Shown piece after piece: positions 26,846-35,672 of a DNA stretch of 64,000 nt (positions within the stretch are counted from its first letter, which is position 1; each line of letters begins with the position of its first letter). The notes under the pieces are model-generated. The model ran no database searches and had not been told where the DNA came from. It worked only from the letters and a program-made list of their open reading frames with translations. A program made the position numbers and the translations under genes. Origin of the DNA: Phormidium tenue FACHB-1052 (GTDB lineage Bacteria > Cyanobacteriota > Cyanobacteriia > Phormidesmidales > Phormidesmidaceae); the NCBI RefSeq assembly GCF_014696675.1, contig NZ_JACJQN010000012.1, positions 124,001-188,000 on the forward strand. The letters are read 5' to 3'.

Positions 26846-27376
26846 ATGTTTAGCGTCGAGCGTTTTCCCCGTCCGTTTTTGACCCTCTTGCATCTCATCC
26901 ATCGCTGGGTGCAGGTGCAGCAGCAGCTAGAAAAGTCTTACCTGATTGTGAGCACCGCCTCGGTTGAAACCCTCTGGCAGACGATCATGAACCTGGCAGA
27001 CGTCTCCTGGCACCCGCTACTGACCAGCACCAACGCGCCCCAGGGGCTCAAGCCTAAGCCGGGGCTGATTTACCGAGCCTTCACCAAAATTTGCCCCATT
27101 CCCGTGAAGATTTTCGTGGAACGGGTGCAGCCTCATGAGTTGATTAGCGTGCGAGTACTGCCCATTCCCGGACTGGAAGAGCGGGTCACCTACCACCTCA
27201 AATCCACCGTGCGGGGCACTCAGATTTCTTACTCGGTTACCCTGCGGGGGTGGCTGTCGCCCCTGGCCTGGTCGCTGCTGCGTCCCTACGCCGCCAAGGT
27301 GGCCTCGGCCCTGGCCGAAGCCGCTGAGCACCCCGATCTGCTCAGTGGATCTAACTCTCAATTTCAGGTTTGGTAG
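26846..27376 (+). CDS. SRPBCC (START-like) family protein
   Basis: 176 residues from the ATG at 26846, chosen because a GGAGG ribosome-binding site lies ~9 bp upstream; in-frame ATGs at 26798 and 26831 lack one. The middle has the SRPBCC rhythm: a strand with VSTASVETLWQTIMNL, then PGLIYRAFTKI, VKIFVERVQPHELISVRVLP and ERVTYHLKS..RGTQISYSVTLRGWLSPL. A polyketide-cyclase/START-like hydrophobic-ligand pocket is likely. Ligand unknown. Confidence 0.75.
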   Translation: MFSVERFPRPFLTLLHLIHRWVQVQQQLEKSYLIVSTASVETLWQTIMNLADVSWHPLLTSTNAPQGLKPKPGLIYRAFTKICPIPVKIFVERVQPHELISVRVLPIPGLEERVTYHLKSTVRGTQISYSVTLRGWLSPLAWSLLRPYAAKVASALAEAAEHPDLLSGSNSQFQVW

Positions 27377-27475
27377 CCCCGTTTGCCCTAAGCACTTGTG
27401 CTCAAGGGGCGACCGGGCAGATTAAGATAGGGGATGGTTTTCGTTCCTATTCGCTGGCCCACCTTCCTCAACTCC

Positions 27476-28540
27476 ATGAGCCTAACCCTCTCCGAAGCCT
27501 CTGTTTTAGACGTGCTGCGCCCGGTGCAAGACCCAGAGCTGCAAAAAAGCCTGGTCGATCTCAATATGATCCGCAATGTGGCGATCGCAGACGGCACTGT
27601 GAGCTTCACCCTGGTGCTGACTACCCCCGCCTGCCCCCTGCGCGAGTTCATCGTTGAAGACTGCCAGAAGGCGGTGCGCACCCTCCCCGGAGTTGAGACA
27701 GTCAACGTCGATGTCACCGCCGAGACGCCCCAGCAAAAGGCCCTGCCCGATCGCACTGGCATTGGCGGCGTCAAAAATATCATTGCGGTTTCTAGCGGCA
27801 AGGGCGGCGTGGGCAAGAGCACCGTGGCCGTGAACCTGGCGGTTTCTCTGGCGCAGATGGGCTCAAAGGTCGGTCTGATCGACGCCGATATCTATGGCCC
27901 TAACGCGCCGATCATGATGGGTCTGACCGAGGCCCAGGTGGTGGTCAAACAAGGGGAAGTGCTAGAGCCCGCCTTTAACCACGGCGTCAAAATGGTGTCG
28001 ATGGGCTTTTTGATCGATCGCGACCAGCCGGTGATCTGGCGCGGCCCCATGCTCAACGGCATTATTCGCCAGTTTCTCTACCAGGTGGAGTGGGGCGAGC
28101 TAGATTATTTAATTGTCGATTTGCCCCCCGGCACGGGCGATGCCCAGCTCACCCTGGCCCAGGCGGTGCCCATGGCCGGAGCGGTGATTGTCTCTACCCC
28201 CCAGTCGGTGGCGATTTCTGACGCGCGGCGGGGGCTGAAGATGTTTCAGCAGCTCCAGGTGCCGGTGCTGGGCATTGTCGAAAACATGAGCGTGTTTATT
28301 CCCCCCGATGCGCCGGAGAAGCGCTACGACATCTTTGGCTCCGGTGGTGGCGAGCTGCTGTCTAAGGAACTGGGGCTGCCGGTGCTGGGCTGCATTCCTC
28401 TCGAAATGGCGGTGCGCGAGGGCGGCGATGCGGGCATTCCCATTGTGGTACAGCACCCTGATTCTGAATCGGCCAAGGCGCTGCGGGCGATGGCGCAGCA
28501 GGTGGCGGCTCGGGTATCGGTGGCGGCGTTAACTTCTTAG
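27476..28540 (+). CDS. mrp: Mrp/NBP35-type P-loop ATPase, iron-sulfur cluster carrier-like
   Basis: 354 residues from the ATG at 27476; a frame from 27434 adds non-conserved residues. An N-terminal MIP18/DUF59 domain (VLRPVQDPELQKSLVDLNMIRNV...PACPLREF) is followed by a deviant Walker A SSGKGGVGKST and DLPPGTGDAQLT. Other members carry a CPxC cluster-binding pair after ENMS; here the stretch is ENMSVFIPPDAPEKRYDIFGSGGG with no Cys pair, common in cyanobacteria and possibly altering cluster transfer. Cytosolic. Confidence 0.93.
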   Translation: MSLTLSEASVLDVLRPVQDPELQKSLVDLNMIRNVAIADGTVSFTLVLTTPACPLREFIVEDCQKAVRTLPGVETVNVDVTAETPQQKALPDRTGIGGVKNIIAVSSGKGGVGKSTVAVNLAVSLAQMGSKVGLIDADIYGPNAPIMMGLTEAQVVVKQGEVLEPAFNHGVKMVSMGFLIDRDQPVIWRGPMLNGIIRQFLYQVEWGELDYLIVDLPPGTGDAQLTLAQAVPMAGAVIVSTPQSVAISDARRGLKMFQQLQVPVLGIVENMSVFIPPDAPEKRYDIFGSGGGELLSKELGLPVLGCIPLEMAVREGGDAGIPIVVQHPDSESAKALRAMAQQVAARVSVAALTS

Positions 28541-28552
28541 TCGGCGGAATTT

Positions 28553-28592
28553 GGGTTTCGGGATTTAGGGGCAAGCCCAAATCCCGAAACCC
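28553..28592 (+). terminator. 14-bp perfect hairpin between mrp and rodA
   Basis: GGGTTTCGGGATTT (28553-28566) and AAATCCCGAAACCC (28579-28592) pair perfectly, with an inner GGGC/GCCC continuation. No strong T-run, but it lies directly after the mrp stop and ~46 bp before rodA. Confidence 0.7.
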
Positions 28593-28637
28593 TTCCTCCT
28601 TGTCATAATCGATCGAGTGAACTGGTAGGCAACGGCA

Positions 28638-29897
28638 ATGTTTTTAACCGACGCGCAAAAGCAGTGGCGATCGCTGGCGGCGGGCTGGCAGGGTATTGAT
28701 TGGGTGCTGCTGGCTCTGCCTGTGGCGCTCACCGCCTTTGGGTCGGTGGTCATTCACAGCATTCAGCGCAACACCGATGACGGCCACTATGGCTTAAACC
28801 ATGTCGTGCTGGGACTAATTGGCCTGGCCATTGCCCTGTGGGTGTCCCGCAGCCGCTATGAACACTTGCGCAACTGGCAGTGGATTATCTACGGCATCGT
28901 CAATGTGCTGCTGGTGGCGGTGATGTTTATCGGTACCGTGGGCGGGGGTGCCCAGAGTTGGATTGCCGTCGGCAGCTTCTACGTGCAGCCCTCTGAGTTT
29001 GCCAAGCTGAGCATCATTATTACTCTGGCGGCGATGCTCAGCCGCCGCGATGCCTCTACGCTTTGGGGGGTCGGCAGTGCGATCGCCGTAATTATTCTGC
29101 CGTGGCTGCTGGTCTTCATTCAGCCTGACCTCGGGACTTCGCTGGTGTTTGGGGCCATTACCCTGGCGATGCTCTACTGGGCCAACTGCAACCCCGGCTG
29201 GCTGGTGCTGTTTATCTCGCCCCTGGTGGCAGCGATCATGTTTCACATGCTGCTGCCCGGCTGGCTGGTGTGGAGCCTGGCCATGGGTTTGATTGCCTGG
29301 TTTACGCTGCCCTGGCGCTGGTTTAGCACCGTGGTGGCCACGGCGATTAACCTGGTGTCGGGCAAACTGGGGGATGTGGTTTGGGGTCTTTTAGAAGACT
29401 ACCAAAAGGATCGCCTGGTACTGTTTCTCGACCCCGACAAAGACCCGCTGGGGGGCGGTTACCACCTGATTCAGTCGCGGATTGCCATCGGGGCGGGCAA
29501 GCTCTGGGGCCAGGGGCTGGGCCAAGGCACCCAAACCCAGCTCAACTTTATTCCTGAGCAGCACACTGACTTTATTTTTTCGGCGGTGGGTGAGGAGTGG
29601 GGCTTTGTGGGGTCAATGGTGGTGATTCTTGCCTACTGGCTGATCTGCTTTCGCCTGGTGATTATTGCCCAAAACGCCAAGGACGACTTTGGCTCGCTGC
29701 TGGTAGTTGGCGTGCTGGCGATGATTGTGTTTCAGGTGGTGGTCAATATTGGCATGACCATGGGCCTGGCACCGATTACAGGGATTCCGCTGCCGTGGCT
29801 GAGCTACGGGCGATCGGCGTTGCTGACGAATTTTATTGCCCTGGGCATGGTGGAGTCGGTGGCGAACTTCCGCCATCGGTTGAAGTTTACGGATTAG
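28638..29897 (+). CDS. rodA: rod-shape SEDS glycosyltransferase RodA
   Basis: 419 residues with about ten membrane helices. SEDS peptidoglycan polymerase working with class B PBPs in cylindrical wall growth. Family landmarks: GGAQSWIAVGSFYVQPSEFAKLSII, FIQPDLGTSLVF, DRLVLFLDPDKDPLGGGYHLIQSRIAIGAGKLWGQGL, QTQLNFIPEQHTDFIFSAVGEEWGF, and the RodA signature NIGMTMGLAPITGIPLPWLSYG. A decayed copy of the last region lies at 37274-37360. The plain SYGRSAL (not FtsW-like SYGGSS) supports RodA. Confidence 0.96.
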   Translation: MFLTDAQKQWRSLAAGWQGIDWVLLALPVALTAFGSVVIHSIQRNTDDGHYGLNHVVLGLIGLAIALWVSRSRYEHLRNWQWIIYGIVNVLLVAVMFIGTVGGGAQSWIAVGSFYVQPSEFAKLSIIITLAAMLSRRDASTLWGVGSAIAVIILPWLLVFIQPDLGTSLVFGAITLAMLYWANCNPGWLVLFISPLVAAIMFHMLLPGWLVWSLAMGLIAWFTLPWRWFSTVVATAINLVSGKLGDVVWGLLEDYQKDRLVLFLDPDKDPLGGGYHLIQSRIAIGAGKLWGQGLGQGTQTQLNFIPEQHTDFIFSAVGEEWGFVGSMVVILAYWLICFRLVIIAQNAKDDFGSLLVVGVLAMIVFQVVVNIGMTMGLAPITGIPLPWLSYGRSALLTNFIALGMVESVANFRHRLKFTD

Positions 29898-29952
29898 GCT
29901 CTGGCACTGCATTAGTTATCTCTAGTGGAAGCCTAACCTCGTCATGGCCATT

Positions 29953-31986
29953 CTACAGATTAATTTCTGGAGCAAAAAGGCTCTGTAATCGCAACAATTG
30001 ACCGCCACTTAAATAAAGCAAGTCGCCCTTACCCAGTAGGTTGACGGCTTCTCCCTGCTTACCGCCCAAGATAATCAAAGAATCTGCTTCGCTGGCTGTT
30101 TTCAGCGCTACCCGACCTGGCAGGTTGGAGCGAATCAGCGGAGTAACAACTTGGGCATCTGGGCGTTGGGTGGCGATGATTAAATGAATACCTGCGGCGC
30201 GGGCCATTGCGCCTAGCCGTTTAATACTTTGCTCAATGGCTGAGCGGCTTTCTTTCTCCGCCATGAAATCAGCGTATTCATCAAATATGCAAACAATGCG
30301 AGGCAACGGACTACTCGACTGCTGGTTGTAGCGAGTGAGGTCAGCACAGCGGTTTTTTTCAAAACGGCGGTAGCGCTGATCCATCTCGTTCATTAAAGAA
30401 TTCATCAGGGCGATCGCCCCTTCAGTATCTTTGACAATTGGCTGTAACAGCCAGGGAATATCTTCAAACTCGGGGAAGGTAACTCGCTTTGGATCTACCA
30501 GGGCAATCTGTAAATGCTTTGGAGGATGACGCTTGAGTAAGCTAAGCAAGAGCGATCGCAAAAATTCACTTTTGCCGCTACCAGTTGTACCGCCCACTAA
30601 AAAATGGCAGGTATTAGGATCAGATAGATCTGCTTCGACTAGATCACCCTCCAAATTAACACCAATGGCTATCCGTACCGGATCGGTCGGTGGCAAGGTC
30701 TGGATCTGAATATATTGCTTAAATAGAGCCGATTGCCGATCTGGACGAGGTAAATCGACGCTGACATAACCAGCCTGGGGAGCAATCATCGGCGAGGCCA
30801 TTAGACCCAGCTGCACGCGTAAATCGTCGGTTAGTCGCAGAATAGAATTGACTTTTACCCCTAGCTGAGGCTTTAGTTTCACCCGCAGAAAGGCTGGTGC
30901 TAGAGCAATCCCTTGTAAATCAACGCCGACGCCAAAAGACTCCAACGTACGAACAAGCTGGTTTGCAATTGCCTCCACTTCTGAGGAAGACGTGTTTTGG
31001 GGTGTCAAAGGCCGGTCTGTAGAGTTCGTTGTTTGGTTAGGTGCTGTAGATTGCTTGGTGCTCTCACTGGTCGTTGGTTTCTGACCTGCCAAGGCCATTG
31101 ATGTTGAAGCAGAGTTTGAGCTGAAATAGGTCTGGCACTTTTTGCGTTGAGGGCACATATCACACAGAGCCGCTTGTAGCGCTGCGGGCGGTGGCTCCCC
31201 CTGGTTTGGCTGCCAGGCGAGCCAATCGCGAATCTGTAGCAGCTTTTGGGGAATCAGCTGATGTACTGTGTTTTCTAGCTGTGCCCAGGAATAGACCTGC
31301 TCTTGCCAGTCAGGCAGCACGCTATAGACGGCAGAATCGATCGGAACACCAATCTTCTCCCGCAGCATGTAGCTGTAAAGAGCCACCTGGGCTAGCTGTG
31401 CTGACGGATCTGGAGACTGATAGGTCTTATACTCCACTACACAAAGACGGTGGTGGGTAAAGTCGTACACTAGGCTATCGAATCGCCCCTTCACTAACTG
31501 GTGACTGCCATCAGGCAGAGTGAATTCGTGTTTGACACTGAGTTCTTGGGCTAAAAAGGTTTTTTGCATCACCTCGTCAGCCTTGCAAAAGCGCCGATTG
31601 CTCACCAGCAGATCTGCCCAACGTTGAATTAGCCCTTTGAGGCCTTGCCAAAGTTGATGTAGAGCCTGAGCTTTTTCTGGCTTCTCGGCAATGGCCTGCT
31701 GTAGATAGGGAAAAAAGATGGACTGGTAGAGCCGTTGTTGAAACACTTGCGCGATCGCATCAGCCTTTAGCAATTCAGACTCAGCCATCAGCAGGAATTG
31801 AAATTCTGGCTCCGTACGCAGTTGGCGCACAAATTGGTCTGAGAGTTGGTGGAAGGCAGAACCAATACCCAATACTTTTTCAGCGGGAAGAAACATGGTC
31901 ATGCCGCCGGAGTGATGCCCCAGATAGAGCAACCGAGGGCATTCAAAGGCAAGGCGGACTTTACTAACGCTGAGGGAAGAAGTCAT
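29953..31986 (-). CDS. Cas4/AddB-like Fe-S nuclease domain fused to an FtsK-type DNA translocase
   Basis: 677 residues from the ATG at 31986, whose ATGA overlaps the stop of the preceding ATPase gene. Residues 1-285 look like a PD-(D/E)XK nuclease with an iron-sulfur site: Cys16 (AFECPRLLYL), Asp170 (GRFD), Glu185-Tyr-Lys187 (VVEYKTYQ), a Q..xY motif at 200-204, and Cys275, Cys278, Cys284 (CDMCPQRKKC). A Ser/Thr-rich linker (~290-335) follows. Residues ~370-677 match the FtsK/SpoIIIE motor: GVKVNSILRLTDDL, Walker A GGTTGSGKSE (465-473), Walker B IVCIFDEYADFM, and IIATQRPDAQVVTPLIRSNLPGRVAL. No membrane segments or gamma domain. Third gene of the operon. Probably cuts and pumps DNA; target unknown. 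Confidence 0.85.
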   Translation of the reverse strand: MTSSLSVSKVRLAFECPRLLYLGHHSGGMTMFLPAEKVLGIGSAFHQLSDQFVRQLRTEPEFQFLLMAESELLKADAIAQVFQQRLYQSIFFPYLQQAIAEKPEKAQALHQLWQGLKGLIQRWADLLVSNRRFCKADEVMQKTFLAQELSVKHEFTLPDGSHQLVKGRFDSLVYDFTHHRLCVVEYKTYQSPDPSAQLAQVALYSYMLREKIGVPIDSAVYSVLPDWQEQVYSWAQLENTVHQLIPQKLLQIRDWLAWQPNQGEPPPAALQAALCDMCPQRKKCQTYFSSNSASTSMALAGQKPTTSESTKQSTAPNQTTNSTDRPLTPQNTSSSEVEAIANQLVRTLESFGVGVDLQGIALAPAFLRVKLKPQLGVKVNSILRLTDDLRVQLGLMASPMIAPQAGYVSVDLPRPDRQSALFKQYIQIQTLPPTDPVRIAIGVNLEGDLVEADLSDPNTCHFLVGGTTGSGKSEFLRSLLLSLLKRHPPKHLQIALVDPKRVTFPEFEDIPWLLQPIVKDTEGAIALMNSLMNEMDQRYRRFEKNRCADLTRYNQQSSSPLPRIVCIFDEYADFMAEKESRSAIEQSIKRLGAMARAAGIHLIIATQRPDAQVVTPLIRSNLPGRVALKTASEADSLIILGGKQGEAVNLLGKGDLLYLSGGQLLRLQSLFAPEINL

Positions 31987-33992
31987 TGAGGCACATAGCA
32001 AATTAACTGCCCTTGACGACTGGCGTGGGGGTCTAAGACTTGCAGCCGATTTTTCTGACAGAGGGTTTGAATCACCTGGTCGATCTCCTGCTCGCCAAAA
32101 CTGGAGAACTGCTGTTGAGTATTCTCAATCAGCACCATCAACCCAACAAAGGATTGCGTGGCCATAAGGTTAATTATGTAGTCTGCCACAGCTTGAGTCT
32201 GGGATTCTTGGGTCTTACCTCCAGATATTTTGCCTGCAAACACAAGCTGTAAGTCCTGCAATAGGGGGCACTGTTCTAGCACTTTCGCCTCTCGTACCAG
32301 TGCCTGTAGGTCTTTGAGATGAGGCGTTTGGTCGCCTACGACTAGCTCCCCACCGCGAGCCGCACTGGCTAACTGATGATAGGTCTCTAAATACTGCACC
32401 GAGAGCAAATCAGGTTTGAAATGGGCATAGGAAGCTTTGCCGTTAAAAACCTGCTGATAGATTTGAGTGCCCTTTGCCCTTCCCTGACCTACGCTTCCGG
32501 CTCGGATCAGGTACAGGCGATCGCAGGCAGCCCGATCCACTACCCTTTGACACGCCTTCATCACATGAAAGAAGGTCATCATATTGGGGTCTTCATTCCA
32601 GACAATGCCTGTGAAGGCTCGTTTGTGCTGATGGGATAGGGAGTAGGAGGCAAACTTACCGGGTAAGAATTGAGTCGCGACCTGAGGTACCTCCAGTACT
32701 TCTAACACCTGCCCCAGCCGCCAAATCAGCTCAGGAGAGGTGAGCTGACTAATCCGAGTCACCCGCTGTTGTGCTGATTGAAACTCCTTATCCCAAATCA
32801 GCTTGAAGTTTGGTTTTGTCGGAGTTGGTTTTGGTTGTACTGGCGTTGGCTCACCCGGCTTAGGAATATCTGGTAGGCGGCCGTGCTGCTTGTAATGTGT
32901 AATTAGCTGTTGCCCCAGCTTAAGCGCATTGCGCGGCAACGTTCTATTACCCTGAAACGAATGCTCTAACCAATTACAAGATAGGGGAGCGATCGCATCT
33001 TTGGGTTTGGGTTTAACCTGAGCATGGAGGGGAGCCATACGCGTGGCCCAAAGCGCTGCGGCTTGATCTAAATTAATAGGTTTAAGTTGAAGAACTTGAT
33101 CAACTCGCGCCAAATCTGCCGGTTGAATGAATTTACGATTTTCCTGCCAAGTGCCCTTGACGAGGCTGATAAGCACTAAGAAGTTACGTAGCTTTTCGTT
33201 ATGAATGGTAGAGTTCAGGTTGAAAAGACTCTGCAAGTCGATTTTGCCGCTTTCTAGTTGAGGGATACTATCCAGATTGTCAAAACAGAGCACAATCGGC
33301 TGCGTAGAATTAGCAATGCGACCAATGTTATTCAACAGCTTTTGGGCAGCATCCTCAGAATCGATTGGCTTTTTGACCCGTAGGGCTTTAAAATCTTCCG
33401 CATCCAAATTGTCGCCCTTCAACCAGGCATAGGCCAAAGTTCGTAAATCAGGGTTAGTTGCCAAGTCGTAAAGTACACCAAAGAACTCTTTTCCGTTGTA
33501 GATACCTACTGGATAACTGGCCTGTAAGTTCTGGACAAAGCGTCCTCGCTCCCCGAGCACCCAATTAGTGAAACTCTGCTTTTGGAGGCTGGTTAGACCC
33601 TTAAGCCAGAGTAAAAGCTGCGACTCTGATGCTCCCTCTGGCACATGAATTAGGCTATCAATGGTATTGCGTAGCGTGTGCCGCCAGAGGTAGTCGCTAT
33701 CAGGCCAAGGCCCAATATAGGCAAAAAAAGCTTTGTTGTTGAGCTGACGCTTCAGTCGGCCTAGCAAGTAACTTTTACCTGCGCCAGAGTCTCCGGTGAG
33801 CAAGAGAGTACGGGTGGCATGGTCTTTGCCAATCTGGCTAATAGTTTGGTCAACCGCCGTTAGAACTGGGCCATGAATACCCTCGACTTCTAGAGCTATA
33901 TCGGGATTTTCTTGCCAAAAGTTACCGGGCCTAAATGTGTTGGGGTCAAACGGATTGAGATGATGCTGAATGAGTTGTTGAAGCGAAGTCAC
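31983..33992 (-). CDS. AAA-type ATPase of the nuclease-translocase operon
   Basis: 669 residues. A P-loop domain in residues ~40-330: Walker A LLLTGDSGAGKSYLL (Gly67-Ser74) and Walker B IVLCFDNLD (233-241), with Asn where a catalytic Glu is usual. An ORC/STAND-like arrangement is likely (ENRKFIQPADLARVDQVLQLKPI sensor region). A Pro/Lys-rich linker (~375-393, PKPGEPTPVQPKP) joins a C-terminal ~270-residue part that I cannot assign, ending in a winged-helix-like segment (SFGEQEIDQVIQTLCQKNRLQVLD). Starts 24 bp after the winged-helix gene stop and overlaps the nuclease-FtsK gene by 4 bp. Likely the loader or sensor of the module. Confidence 0.8.
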   Translation of the reverse strand: MTSLQQLIQHHLNPFDPNTFRPGNFWQENPDIALEVEGIHGPVLTAVDQTISQIGKDHATRTLLLTGDSGAGKSYLLGRLKRQLNNKAFFAYIGPWPDSDYLWRHTLRNTIDSLIHVPEGASESQLLLWLKGLTSLQKQSFTNWVLGERGRFVQNLQASYPVGIYNGKEFFGVLYDLATNPDLRTLAYAWLKGDNLDAEDFKALRVKKPIDSEDAAQKLLNNIGRIANSTQPIVLCFDNLDSIPQLESGKIDLQSLFNLNSTIHNEKLRNFLVLISLVKGTWQENRKFIQPADLARVDQVLQLKPINLDQAAALWATRMAPLHAQVKPKPKDAIAPLSCNWLEHSFQGNRTLPRNALKLGQQLITHYKQHGRLPDIPKPGEPTPVQPKPTPTKPNFKLIWDKEFQSAQQRVTRISQLTSPELIWRLGQVLEVLEVPQVATQFLPGKFASYSLSHQHKRAFTGIVWNEDPNMMTFFHVMKACQRVVDRAACDRLYLIRAGSVGQGRAKGTQIYQQVFNGKASYAHFKPDLLSVQYLETYHQLASAARGGELVVGDQTPHLKDLQALVREAKVLEQCPLLQDLQLVFAGKISGGKTQESQTQAVADYIINLMATQSFVGLMVLIENTQQQFSSFGEQEIDQVIQTLCQKNRLQVLDPHASRQGQLICYVPQ

Positions 33993-34016
33993 TGGCTTTT
34001 ACCGTCCCTACACATT

Positions 34017-34880
34017 TCACTTGGTCACACTGATGTAAAACAAAGCCCCGCCAATGTTCTGAGGAATCCCCGCAGCAACTTCAGTCTCGCTATAGTTGGA
34101 AACATCTTGCAGGGTGCTGAGCTCAATCAAATCCTGGCTCTGTAGGTCATATAGCAACCGATCTAAGGCTTCCCGGCTGTGAGAGGTTTGTAGCTTCTCT
34201 CGGAGATGAAAAATGGGTAAAAAGTTGTCAGCATCCAATTGCTGATCGAGCTGGCGAATAGCATCCAAAACTGCATCTGGTGTCAGGCTAGAATCTTTAT
34301 TGGATGCTGATTTCGTATTGGGCAACTCCTGGAAAGTAGCGACTGCTGCTCCCTTCTGTCCCAAGAACTGGCGTAGAAAGGTGAGGTAGTCACCCAATAT
34401 TGAGAATGTTAGGTTGGCCTCACCACTAGGTATACAGTCACTCAACAAATACTGAATGCCTTTAGGAGTTAGCCACACATCTTTAATTTGGCTCTTGCTA
34501 ACGGTAATTAGCCCTCGCTCTTTAAGCTGATTGAGCAATTGTTGGCGATCGCCTGCTGGAACTTTGTTAGCCGTACTTGGTATAACAGCTTTGGTTGTCG
34601 CCACTTTTAGTAGCGCTAACTCATTGGGGCCAACGAGTATGGGCAGCGTACTAGCATCCGACTTTAATAACGTTTTACCAGCGGCCGTTGTCTGATATCG
34701 ATAAATTTCTTCGATATACTCTACAAAGCCCTTACTACAAAGGCTGATACAGGCTTTGTTGCGCTCTGGTGTCGGGTTTTTACTTTTGCCTAGTTTAATC
34801 TGGCTGATCGGAGTGCGGTAATCAGGAGAATATTTCAACAACCGCAACAAAAACTTTAGCTCTGACGATTTCAACTCCAT
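34017..34880 (-). CDS. multi-winged-helix DNA-binding protein, first gene of the island operon
   Basis: 287 residues from the ATG at 34880; a TTG at 34946 is a weaker start. Three winged-helix-like segments are visible: ~20-75 (NKACISLCSKGFVEYIEEIYRYQTTAAGKTLL), ~105-150 (QQLLNQLKERGLITVSKSQIKDVWLTPKGIQYLL) and ~220-285 (HLREKLQTSHSREALDRLLYDLQSQDLIELSTL). No enzymatic motif. I do not recognise the full protein. As the promoter-proximal gene, it may recognise DNA for the ATPase/translocase or regulate the operon. Base composition is visibly AT-richer than that of surrounding core genes. Confidence 0.7.
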   Translation of the reverse strand: MELKSSELKFLLRLLKYSPDYRTPISQIKLGKSKNPTPERNKACISLCSKGFVEYIEEIYRYQTTAAGKTLLKSDASTLPILVGPNELALLKVATTKAVIPSTANKVPAGDRQQLLNQLKERGLITVSKSQIKDVWLTPKGIQYLLSDCIPSGEANLTFSILGDYLTFLRQFLGQKGAAVATFQELPNTKSASNKDSSLTPDAVLDAIRQLDQQLDADNFLPIFHLREKLQTSHSREALDRLLYDLQSQDLIELSTLQDVSNYSETEVAAGIPQNIGGALFYISVTK

Positions 34881-35261
34881 AGGAATAGTATTTAATAAAC
34901 GTAACAATAAGTAACTTAGATGTAGCTTTGAAGCATGGTTTGTCAAGAGAGATCCCTGGTTAAGGGTTCTTATGTCTCTAGCTTAATGATGGTTCCCATC
35001 TCCCAAGACGCTCTTCACAAAAGCTACAAGATTGCGGCATCAAAGATACCTGCCCCCTTCGCTAGCCTTCAGCACCACGAATTCAGCAGCAATCCAAGCA
35101 ATGTTCTAAAGCTGTTCCGCAACCGTTTTCGCCAAACACATCTACAGAGGACGGGTGCCTTTGCCCTTTAGCCAATATCTCAGTCAAGCCTCAGGCACCA
35201 TCCCCTGGCCAGACATCCTCTACATCAAGATTCAAACGCCTCTACATCAGGAGGCCCCGTC
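34881..35261. other. spacer between island operon and the PIN toxin gene
   Basis: No gene recognised. Only short shadow frames. The promoter of the minus-strand three-gene operon should lie at its left end, in an AT-rich stretch near 34885-34950. Confidence 0.4.
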
Positions 35262-35672
35262 TCATCGAATGACCTGAATCTCAATACCAATATTGAGCTT
35301 GGCCCAAGCTTTATCTGCGGTTACCACCAAGCACTGAGTTTGCAACCCCAAAGCCAAACAGGCCCGATCGCCCAGAGACAGCCCCAAATGCTTAGTCACA
35401 GCCCGCAAATAGCCTGCAACCAGCCCCTGCTCCTCATCGAACGGCACCACCGTCAAATTCAAAGCCGCCAAAATCTCCTGAATCTCACCTTCAGGCATGC
35501 CCTGGTCAGTCAGCTTTGCCACCAACTCGCTAGCATTCACCGCGCTAACCAGCGACCGTGACAGCAGCTCCGCCACAACATCTTGCCCCAGCTCCTGATT
35601 GACCAGCGCCAACAGAGCTGACGCATCTAAGACAACCCTACTCACGCTCGGCCTCAGCTCGGCGATCGGCAA
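35262..35672 (-). CDS. PIN-domain (VapC-like) ribonuclease toxin
   Basis: 136 residues. PIN-fold acidic residues are visible: VVLDASALLAL (first Asp), NASELVAKL (Glu), LSLGDRACLALG (Asp), and VVTADKAW (last Asp). Type II toxins of this class cleave RNA. It overlaps the antitoxin gene by 35 bp (a GTG at 35648 is an alternative start) and is downstream of it on the same strand, the normal toxin-second order. A plasmid- or island-stabilising or defence accessory role fits the setting. Confidence 0.88.
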   Translation of the reverse strand: MPIAELRPSVSRVVLDASALLALVNQELGQDVVAELLSRSLVSAVNASELVAKLTDQGMPEGEIQEILAALNLTVVPFDEEQGLVAGYLRAVTKHLGLSLGDRACLALGLQTQCLVVTADKAWAKLNIGIEIQVIR

